The notes beneath the pieces were generated by a model, which had not been told where the DNA came from, ran no database searches, and saw only the letters and a list, made by a program, of their open reading frames with translations. Below, one piece after another: positions 1 through 8,929 of a DNA stretch of 54,065 bases; positions within the stretch are counted from its first letter, which is position 1, and each line of letters starts with the position of its first letter. Source of the DNA: Paramacrobiotus richtersi (Eukaryota; Tardigrada; Eutardigrada; Parachela; Macrobiotidae); assembly GCA_034698045.1 (NCBI GenBank), contig JAQGAU010000032.1, forward strand, positions 1 through 54,065, in the 5' to 3' direction. Position numbers and translations under genes: made by a program.

Positions 1-595
1 CAGTGTGAACTGCTGGGAATGTCATGCGATAGTCAGTACAGTCATCTAGCTTGGTGAGATGGCGCTGCAGTCAAGAATTTAAATATTTATCAATTGCAAT
101 ACTATCCATAAAGTGGCAGTAAAACTCTATTGAACTTTTCCGAAATGAAAGCATATTTTTTCCAAATTTTTTCTAAAATGGAAAACTATTTTTTTGATGC
201 ATACAGAAATATTGGATTTGTGCGCTTTTACGAACATATGTCTTATCTGCTATAGGTTGAACACGCCTCGCAAAGAAGGTGGCCTAGGCGGCGCTGTGAA
301 GTATCCCCTTTTAGCCGACCACAATGCAGCGATTGCCAAACGATACGGCTGTTATTGTTTTGCGGAGGGAAATGCTTATCGCGCTCTGTACGTTATCGAT
401 ACGAACGGCATCCTGCGTCACCTGAGCATCAACGACATGCCGGTCGGGCGGAACGTCGACGAAACACTGCGATTAGTGCAGGCCTTTCAGTTCACGGATG
501 AGAATGGCATGGTGTGTCCGGCTGGTTGGAAACCGGGTGATGAAGCCATGGACGCTGATCCCGAAAAATCCAAAGAATATTTCGCAAGGCACTGA
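1..595 (+). CDS. Typical 2-Cys peroxiredoxin, 3' end (partial)
   Basis: Exons are <1..53 and 256..595; a GTGAG donor at 54 and a TATAG acceptor at 255 join a split Trp codon, giving LAW-LNTPRKEGG. Family knowledge: thiol peroxidases that reduce H2O2 and organic hydroperoxides and are recycled by thioredoxin. Seen here: the LNTPRKEGGLGG loop, NDMPVGRNVDETLRLVQAFQ, and the resolving-Cys motif VCPAGWKPG. The GGLG motif and the C-terminal YF motif (KEYFARH) are both present, as in eukaryotic peroxiredoxins prone to overoxidation. The peroxidatic-Cys half (FVCPTE region) lies upstream of the window. An extra Cys falls in LLGMSCDSQYS, where most PRDX1/2 relatives have Val or Ala. No targeting peptide can be judged. 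Likely cytosolic PRDX1/2/4-like; the subtype cannot be fixed without the N-terminus. Confidence 0.93.
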
Positions 596-713
596 GCGTT
601 TGCGCCACTTTTGTAATGCAGCTGCTCTCGCCACGTGTTCGGATAAGCCATGATCCTGCTTACGTGTGTTTTCCCTCTTTGACTTCAGGTTGACGATCTG
701 GTGTGTTTGACAG

Positions 714-1136
714 GGTCACCGGTAAGAACAGCCATCCGAAGACTACTCAACCATCGTATGTATGACAAGTGCATCGTGTTGGCGAAGAGCTGTCAACCTT
801 GATGTTAACTGTGCTCATGCTTTAGGGATCCCACATTCGATACAACACTGACAAAAAAACCAAAAACTTCATATCCGCGAACGATACCGTATGTTAGTAT
901 TAAGCGTATTTTGTTACGGCAGTGTTTTAACTGTATGGCATTACACATTGTTTTCAGCCCTTATTCAGAAAACAGTATTCGGCTAACGGAAGACTCGTCG
1001 CCTAAGAAAATATACGAAAGAATGCTGACAAAGTAAGGTTTTCCATTGCTGACAGAACAAATTTTTTAAAACCTTTTACTGTGGTTATCTTTGTACTTGT
1101 TATTGCAGGATTAATCGCGGTGCGCGGGCAACATGA
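714..1136 (+). CDS. Unrecognised small multi-exon gene, 3' part
   Basis: Four putative exons, 714..755, 826..888, 958..1032 and 1109..1136, all join in phase 2, and the first three lengths (42, 63, 75) are multiples of 3. GT-AG signals flank each intron (GTATGT, GTATGT, GTAAGG donors; TTTAG, TTCAG, TGCAG acceptors). The product starts around VTGKNSHPKTTQPS, contains KKPKTSYPRTIPPYSEN and ends KIYERMLTKINRGARAT. It is short, basic and Pro/Thr/Ser-rich, without membrane segments. I could not find a convincing first exon or start codon between the peroxiredoxin stop (595) and 714. I do not recognise the family. Small sperm microtubule-inner proteins have a similar composition, but that is only a guess suggested by the many axonemal genes in the window. 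Confidence 0.45.
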
Positions 1137-1414
1137 TGCGTTTTTGAGTGCGCTGTCTACAGTTGGTCATAATTCTTCGCTGTCAGACTTAGTCGCCGTA
1201 GTGGATACCTGACTCTTCACCTCACTCAGCATCCACTTAGTAACGACTGATTGTTGTATTGGCAGAGTGTCACGTGTATTTACCGAACATGTCGCCAGCG
1301 CATTTTTATCCATTACGACGATCGTGGCATTTTCACCAAAACAACATGGTCATGTGTGCCGCGTATTAACCGTTGAATGGTTGGGCAGAGCTTGCCATAA
1401 AACAATGTCATTAT
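1137..1414. other. Intergenic, upstream of GPCR gene
   Basis: No coding signal is visible. The frame used by the GPCR gene has a TAA at about 1367, which limits how far upstream its coding exon can extend. Confidence 0.5.
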
Positions 1415-2546
1415 ATGCCTGATATGTCTGACAGCTGGCAAAAGTCGCAGATGCTGCCAGAATCTCTGATGACAGTTGCAGCACAAATGGACTTCTTTAA
1501 TGATACAACTTTTGCTCCAGTAAATGAAACATTGCTGTTGGTTCCCATACCAAAGCCTTTCGTTATAGCAGTAGCATGGTTTACCGTCGTATCATGCATT
1601 CTTAGCCTATCGGGTAACGGCCTTGTTCTCTTTCTGTACTTTAAAACCCGACTTTTGCGGACCAGCTTCAACGTTTACATAGCGAATCTTGCTTGTGCTG
1701 AGCTACTATTCGGTTTGACAGCTGTTCCGGTTCAATTCGTCAACCAGTACTACAATTTCTGGCCGTATAGTTTTGGATTGTGTAGCTTTTTAGAAGGTAC
1801 ATCAACGATAACCGGAGCCGCTATCCGACTAGCGCATTTCCTGATGACCTTTAACCGCCTATGGGCTATCACACTGCCTGTTTCCTATAACCAAGTGCAC
1901 ACATCGAAAGTGGCGTTATTCTTTATCATCCTCAGTTGGTGCCTTGTGTGCGGTCTGTACGTGCCGATTACTTATGCAGGAAGACTGCACATGAAGCCGG
2001 ATGAAAACCTTTGTACCATCAACGTTAGTTTTCAGTTTACTTCCCTTATTGCTGCGCGGGTTGTTGTCTATGACTTCCCTTTAATCGCCCATCTTATCTG
2101 TTTTCCCACCATCTCCTATCTGCTGTACAAACGAAGTGGAAAGAAAAATTCCAACCGAGAAACCGATATGTCAGTACAAACTGGTACGTATACGTGAAGC
2201 GTTATAGTGACGTATTGAGACTAATGCTTTATCTGCAGGGGCTGGTGACTCCGTTTCTATCTCAAACAAAGTTACTCCAAACCAGTTGAGTGCGGTTTCC
2301 ACAAAGCGGAAGAAGCCCAGCAGCGGAAATAACAGAATGTTTATCTACGTGTCAATCGCTATAACTGTTTGCTGGACTACTTCGAGTGTCTTTTGGGTCA
2401 TGTCTGACCATACCGGCTACTGGGATGATACTTACTATGGAATCCAGGCCTGCACGACATATGCAAATTCTTGGATCAATCCCATTCTTTGTTTCCTTGC
2501 AATGGAGAAATTTCGGACTGCACTGAAGGCAACGTGTTTCTGTTGA
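1415..2546 (+). CDS. Class A (rhodopsin-like) GPCR with degenerate signature motifs
   Basis: Exons 1415..2183 and 2239..2546 (donor GTACGT, acceptor CTGCAG, phase 1) encode 358 residues. The start is the first ATG (MPDMSD) after an in-frame TAA; the open frame upstream begins only with TTG. Seven membrane segments can be placed. Conserved features: GN in TM1 (LSGNGLVLF), Trp in TM4 (LSWCL), Cys before TM3 (GLCSF) paired with Cys in loop 2 (NLCTI), and NP in TM7 (SWINPILCF). Departures: the TM2 Asp is Glu (NLACAELLF), DRY is NRL (TFNRLW), the TM6 CWxP is CWTT, and NPxxY is NPILCF. The Asp of aminergic receptors in TM3 is absent. N-glycosylation sites (NDT, NET) lie in the N-terminus. This is a plasma-membrane receptor of unknown ligand, nearest by eye to muscarinic/histamine-type orphans. 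Confidence 0.88.
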
Positions 2547-3328
2547 GAGCTAATGATTGCAGATATTGAAACCGATCATGAAGTAAATAGATAGCTTTTA
2601 AATTTAACTATGAACTGATGTTAACTCTGCCGAGTTTATACAGACACCGCGAATTCAAATCGGCCGATTTGAATTTTTAATGACGCTAACGCTGCGGACT
2701 TTAGAGAACAATGTACTCCTAGCTATTGGTAGGTTCATCCGAATGGTTCTAACATATCCAAAACTAGCAATTGTCAACATTTCTGAAGCCTTTTCTGTTT
2801 GAGATTTAAGCAGACGCGCTTTCGTCATGCAAACGTCTGCAGGTACCGAATGTCAGCAGGTTCATTCCGTTGTCCAAACAAGACCTGTGACCATTATTTG
2901 TGCTGCGGATCGCGTACAGTTAGTTTATGTTCAATTAAATGGTGCCTCGACAGCCGTGATTGGGGCCACCATACGTAGTTCAGCCATACTGTGTCCACCC
3001 TTTATTGCATGTTTTTACTCGTTTTTATTGTATTTGCTATTGAGTACTCTTTTTACTCATATAAACTTTACCACAGGAGGAAACGTGGTACAACTTTGTT
3101 GTACTGCATAAATCTTACGATTTCAAAAAAAACTTGAAGCGACGAGCAGAAAGCCAAGGAAGGCCCCTGCATGACTGTCTTCGCATACACTGGGCCCAGT
3201 TATACGGCGCTCGAGGTCATCTCGACGTACATCTATTCTGTGGATCACTATTTAAATGACCAATTATGACGCATTAAAAATCTAAAAGCATACAAATTTC
3301 CATAAAGCTGTACAAAACACAAATGAAA
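2547..3328. other. Intergenic; short perfect palindrome
   Basis: No gene is supported. A 94-codon frame at 2827-3111 lacks splice context or a recognisable domain. A 24-bp perfect palindrome (AATTCAAATCGG and its complement) lies at 2652-2675; its core CGGCCGATTTGAA recurs at the left end of the transposon-like element near 31 kb. Confidence 0.5.
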
Positions 3329-4202
3329 TCATTCAAATCCAACGACAACAAAGGATCCGGTTACATCCAGCAGGCAAAGGACCGCTATTGTTGCGAAGCA
3401 TATTGCCGCTAAAATCCCACACGCCTACGGCAAATCAAAGAAACAGCTTGTGTAATCCCGATCGTCGCACTGCGCTTGGAAAATGTACTTACAATCGATG
3501 TCAAAAACAAATCTGTCTCCATGTTCTTCGCATGATACGTAACCTTACAGCCATGAACATCTGGTTCCTTTGCCAGGCGAGTTCTACACAGAATGCCTAA
3601 TCTATGGCGCACATTGACATTCTCCTGCTGCTCGGCGAGAAATACGGAGCAGGATGCTATTAATAAAATGGCCCAAAATGCCGAGTTCGCCAGCATCTAC
3701 AAGAACAGGTCCAATTTGATCATGACTTTTAGAATTATACATGACAGTCTTTTACCGTGTATTTTAGATTTTGACCGCTGAGGAGCACATCCCGATGGAC
3801 ACTTAAAACGGTCATGACCAGCAAAAACACAAGTATAACGAAGCTGACCACGAGTGTCCCTTCATGGAAGAGCAGTGCCTGACTTTTCGGACCCCTTGGC
3901 AGCATCCATGAGCGCCCTCCTTCCATTGTTCCAAGGGAAACGATCAGAAGGACCTCTCAAAAAGCAACAACATCGTGAAACCAGTCGTTTACCAAAGAAT
4001 ACAGGTAAATGTGTGTATTGTTCAACACAAATCGGTTGCACAACAATAACATACTTAATGACAATGTCACGTGGGATGCTTGGTTTGTTGACAGTATTAA
4101 GATATAACTGAATAGAAAAACATGCTACAGCTGAGAACTCACAAAGGCTAATCCAGAAAACGCTCCGCACAGGCTTTTGACAAAGTCCCAGTTGAACTTC
4201 AT
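3329..4202 (-). CDS. MARVEL-domain four-helix membrane protein (paralogue D, minus strand)
   Basis: Minus-strand exons are 4202..4143 (MKFNWDFVKSLCGAFSGLAF), 3953..3756, 3696..3493 or 3549, and 3408..3329. The first three introns match the intron positions and phase 0 of the plus-strand paralogues at 29.4 and 32.2 kb. Exon 1 has the same 60 nt length as its counterpart at 29.4 kb, and exon 3 begins with Met straight after the acceptor as there. The four hydrophobic segments are split over exons 1/2, 2 (LVVSFVILVFLLVMTVL), 3 (SAFWAILLIASCSVFLA) and 4 (AICFATIAVLCLL). MARVEL proteins act in vesicle and membrane apposition. Oddity: the donor homologous to the paralogues (after 3493) is phase 0, but the last exon reads in frame only with the alternative donor GTAAGG after 3549 (phase 1). 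Using the homologous donor gives early termination and loss of helix 4. Confidence 0.72.
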
Positions 4203-5125
4203 CGGACTGCTTTGACTAGCAGCATGTTTATCTGACTTTTTTTATCATCGCAGTAGGACATTCCGATCTTCGAGTTTGGTGAATACAACGGCAGTTAGTT
4301 TGCATATTTATAATAGTTCAGAGTACTTGTGATAAGACAACAATTGACTGTAAAAGCACTACATGTTTCCAGTAAAGAAAAAACAACCCCACCACAGAGC
4401 GCATGGTTTAGCGCAATGGTACAACGTACAAATAGCTTTGTACTAACCTTTACTCTTAGTACTGCGACATTATATCACGATGTTACTGTGGTAACGGAAG
4501 TATACCTGCGGTTTGATACCGAGTAAAAAACATGGGATCAATACTGACTTATCAAACTGCGCAAAGTATGAGGAGAGTGAACGAGTTTAACAGCAGTTGT
4601 TACTACTGTTTACGTACTACTTATAGTAAGTACCTCTACTGTTCAGCTTCTCATACAAGCGGAATCATACAAGCAAATGTTGTTGTTTCGTGACTTACGT
4701 ACTCTCTTGAGTCTTAATTATGGAATGTGACACCAACTCAACACTTGGTGAAGGATGCAACGGCAATACAGCTATTTATATATTTTATTTTGTAATATAC
4801 AAGGTTCTGGTTTTCTGTTTCGGTCGAATTTCGGTCACCCCGATGTCAGCGGCAGGTTTTGCATTAAAACATGCCAGAAGTCTGCGAAATAGATTCCAGA
4901 TTCATGCTACAATGCTGATAAAGAAGCTTTGACAAAGCTTGGTTTCACAATATTCATATCCAAAGGTGGTGGCTTGAAAACCATTGAAACAGGGCATCTT
5001 CTTTTCACGAATTCATGGGATGCTCTACGTTTAAGCAATTCACGACTGAACTGCCAGAAACGAAAATTACGACGTGTGTGATATGCGAGTGATGTATTCG
5101 AATCCACAAGCAGCAGTTATGTGCA
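4203..5125. other. Intergenic between divergent genes
   Basis: Separates the minus-strand MARVEL gene from the plus-strand Kv gene. Both promoters should lie here. Open frames at 4329-4526 and 4720-4932 have no domain or splice support. No repeat was noted. Confidence 0.5.
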
Positions 5126-8100
5126 ATGATAACATGGATTCGTACCCCTACGTTTTCCACTCCGAGCGAAAATGACGTCGAAGAAGAAGTCCTCTCGGGG
5201 AAAGAAGCTGGTGCTCACCGTGGATCCATTCAAAGCGGGTCCATTCCATTTAGTCGTATCGAACGCATACGTCGCCATCTTGTTGATCCTTACCTGCAAA
5301 AACGGGCCAAATACGGCAGTCTACAGCCGTCGCTTACAGATGCGGATTTTGAACTAGTCCACTTTCTGGCTGGCGGCCGTCGCTTCGCCAGCCCAGACCG
5401 GATATTAGCCAATCATCCCAATACGGTATTAGGCGACCCCTCGAAAAGAGCGTTTTATTATTGCACATCAAGGCACGTGCATAACTTCTCCACAACTCTG
5501 CCCGATGTGTTTGAAGTGGTGCTGGAGTTTTACGAAGGAGCTCCTTTGATACGACCCGATCGCTTAACCGTTGACTATTTCCTAGAACAATTGGAAATTT
5601 TTGAGTTCGACAGTGCGATCATTTCACGATATCTTCGCTCAGAAGGTTTGTAATCAATTTACAGCAAAATCATTGTTAAATTTAGTTATTCTGTTCTGAG
5701 CAGCAATTCTAGTAAATGCCACATCCAGGCCGGTCTATCTAACATAGTATGCAAAGAGAATTTGTCCTCCCTGTTCTTAGGTGTGAAACTACCACGAAAA
5801 CCTCCAGCACAAAGAGACAATAATCAATTAACATGGAAAGAACGTGGATGGCAGTTCTTCGTGTACCCCGAATTATCCTTACTCTCTCGAATCTACAATG
5901 TGATATCTCTAATCTTTACTTGTCTTTCCATCACCCTTTATGTGCTGGAAACCGTGCCCGAGTTAAGCTCGTCAATGGGCTCCACACAAACCCTCTACGA
6001 AGCATTCACGAATCCATTTTTCATAGCCAACACCATCTGCTACGTATTCTTCACCGTGGAGCTATCCGCGCGCTTCATCTGCTGCCCCGATAAATTATGG
6101 TTTTTTAAACAATGGTATCACTTGATTGATTTCGTATCGATCTTGGCGCACATCGTTGTTATGATCGTTATCGGAACTGGCGGCTATTCGGCCGGGCAAC
6201 CGAACGTGGCCCGGCAGATTGGTGTGATTCGGGCCATACGGCTTTTTCGCATACTGAAACCGATCGGAGCATCCAAAACCATCGGGTCGCCGAGTCAGTA
6301 CTGGATTGGAATATTATGGCAGACTGTACGGAACAATGCGTCGACACTGTTGGTGTTGCTGTTTCTGTTGCTGTTGTGTATGGTGCTGTTTGCTGGAGTG
6401 GCCTACGCCATTGAAGGTGGTCCTGGGCAGTCGATTCCGTCCATTCCACATGGCTTCTGGTGGGCCATTATTACAATGACAACTGTCGGGTATTTTTCAT
6501 TTTATTATGGAATTAATTATTTACATCGAGTGCGTTGTTTCTGAAGAATAACAAAATTAGAATAAATAATTTGTTGTTATACATAAACTTATTCATAAAA
6601 TTGATTTTTTTCTCCATAGATATGGTGACATTTACCCCAAGTACGCGGGTGGTCAGGTACTGGCTGTAATATGTGGATCTGTGGGACTGATCTTCATTGC
6701 CTTTCTTCTGCACTCCGTCTCCAGTGGCTATCAACGTCTCATGAAAAATAACGCAGAATATCGTCGCTATCTGATGCGACAGAAGAGGCGGAGATTGTCA
6801 CAGCAAGACAGAACCGCTTCGTTATTTCTCAGTGGCAATTCGTCCACATCCGAATCAAAGAAGGACGTCGTAACGGAGCGGATTGTGATGGTCAACGGAG
6901 CCGAATTCTTTATTTCGGTAAAAAACCAGCTAAATCACTAGAAACTTTCGGGTTTAATGCTCTCGTTACAGTTGAGTGATCTGGCACTGCATCCAGATAC
7001 GCTGATCAGCAATCAGGAAAAACACCGCATCCATTACCTCAAGGACAACAAGACGCTGTATTTTCCACGAAGTGCTAGCATCTTTCCAACATTTGCCGCT
7101 TTCTACAAATCCGGTGGATTACTGCGTCGCCCTCCGTTCGTTCCAATGCGCAAATTTGTTGATGAGTTGGTATTCTATGAACTTGGAGAAAAAGCATTGG
7201 TGGACTTGTTCGCTTCAGAAGGAATTAGCTTGGAGCGTGAATTAGAACCAAAGAACAGCGTTCAACTGTTTTGGTACCGGGTGTGGGAGCATCCTGAATT
7301 CAACTTCATATCACGTGCCATTGGAATCATTTCCATTCTGATCATTACGCTCTCGGTCACTACGTTGATCCTGGAGACCATCCCACAGTTACTGAGCGAA
7401 GAATGCATCCTAGCACACAACAATCAAACGGCCACAAACTCCTCTGTTCCGCTAACCAAGAAGCTCCTCTTTGAAAAAGAATGCGAGGAAGAATGGACCT
7501 TTTTCATATTAGAATCGGTATGCACTTCCTGGTATACAGTGGAATTAATATCCCGATTCCTAGTGGCTCCATTAAAACTGAAATTCGTCAAAACCATCAT
7601 GAACTGGGTGGATATGCTGACGATTTTCCCGTACATTTTTACACTGGTGGAGATGTTTTCCGACACGTCGGCGTCAAACATCATTATCAACTCTTTTGGA
7701 TTTCTACGGACGATACGACTGATCCGCCTGATTGCCCTGTTCAAGTTCTCGCGGTTCTCCAGAACCATGCAGATGATTTTATCTATACTACGATCGGCGT
7801 GGTTTGAGCTGAGCATGTCGTGTTACTTTTCCTTCGTAATGGCCATCATCTTTGGGACGGTCTGTTATCTGTTCGAGCAGATGACGGATAAGCCGAATAT
7901 CAACAGCATTCCCCGCGGGATGTACTGGGCCTGGATTACCATGCTGACGATCGGCTATGGAGACATCGTACCGGTGACTGTTGGGGGATACCTCATTGGG
8001 GGTTTATGTGCCATTGCGGGGACGTTGTTCTGGTCCCTTCCTATGACGTTGGTAGCCGATCATTACGCTAAGTTTCGGGGATTGTACAACGATCAAGAGT

Positions 8101-8576
8101 TTATGATTGCGGTGTTGGAAAGACTGGAAAAGGCTAGAAAAAAGCGGGAGGGTTCAGTAGCTCATGCGGACCTGGTTCAACCGTTGGATCTGACGACCAT
8201 CGAAGCATTGTAATTCTGAATCTCCTTCTAGTGAAAGTCTTGCTTCATGTTTTGTATTTGTAGAACTAAAATGCCAGATGTGATGAGCGGTTTCTCTTCC
8301 TTACCACCGGAACTAGTTGAAGACGAGCGCGGGTCAGATGCCGGTATTACAGTCAATGTCATTGCCGCTTCGGCCACCACACTGCGGTCTGGTCTGCGCA
8401 GTCGTTCTCTGGACATGACATTCACGTCTCCACCGATTCCGATATTTTCCTCTAACCCGCTGTCATCCAGATCCTACGTACAGTCTGTAAACGATCTGGA
8501 GACCCATGTACTGCGTGCAGATTTGGAACGCAAATCAATCTTACGCTCACAGCTGAATGTACCAGGAAACGCGTGA
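5126..8576 (+). CDS. Tandem two-unit voltage-gated K+ channel (T1-6TM-T1-6TM)
   Basis: Exons 5126..5645, 5781..6489, 6620..6917, 6972..8209 and 8264..8576 close in frame (1025 residues). Unit I: T1 tetramerisation domain (about 70-172; FLAGGRRFASPDRI, VLEFYEGAPLI), S1-S4 (S2 ELSARFICCP, S4 VIRAIRLFRILK), S5, and pore TMTTVG-YGD split by the second intron, then S6 without the Kv PxP bend. Unit II: its T1 first strand (IVMVNGAEFFIS, about 498-509) is the end of exon 3 and the rest (LSDLALHPDTLI onward) begins exon 4. Unit II continues with S1-S4 (FLRTIRLIRLIALFKF), filter TIGYGD near residue 838, and S6 LPMTLV. The 54-nt intron 6918-6971 has a GTAAAA donor and TTACAG acceptor in phase 0. Family role: depolarisation-activated K+ efflux at the plasma membrane. 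Normal Kv subunits carry one unit and tetramerise; this would be expected to dimerise. Without splicing at 6917 and 8209, stops occur at 6941 and 8213. Confidence 0.85.
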
Positions 8577-8929
8577 ATTTTAGTTCGGTTTTCGTTTTGG
8601 TTTGCATACGTGTATATGTAATATGGATGGGCCCAAATGTTACGCGGTTTGTCCGTGCGCTCCGTTATGTATATCCATACATAATACATACTAATGTCAA
8701 TTTATTTGTCTTCTTGAGAACTTTCTTGTTGGAAGAACTGAAGTACTCTCTTTTAGGTAAAATAAATGTTGTCATGGGGTACTTGGGAAAATAACCTTTC
8801 TTGCTGGATCTACAAGAAGAACTCGAAGTTACCGGCTATCCTTCTCATATCATGCATTTTCGTTGATTGATAACGTTTCCAACTGCAGTCGAACTGTAAG
8901 GTCAGCCACTATAGAGCAGGTTTAGAAAC
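8577..8929. other. Intergenic, Kv 3' end and next promoter
   Basis: Holds a possible polyadenylation signal AATAAA at about 8760, some 185 bp after the Kv stop. Nothing else was seen. Confidence 0.4.

Noticed and set aside
1373-1414. Start of the GPCR at 1373
   Set aside because: The codon there is TTG, directly after an in-frame stop; the first ATG is at 1415.
2827-3111. 94-codon plus-strand frame as a gene
   Set aside because: No domain, no splice context, weak composition; it looks like a chance frame.
4720-4932. Hydrophobic 70-codon frame upstream of the Kv gene as a small membrane protein
   Set aside because: No homologous motif, no supporting exons, AT-rich chance hydrophobicity.
6957-8213. 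Second Kv reading frame as an independent gene
   Set aside because: It lacks the first T1 strand, which is at the end of the preceding exon. The apparent N-terminal residues (MLSLQ) are intron sequence before a TTACAG acceptor that is in phase with the upstream exon.
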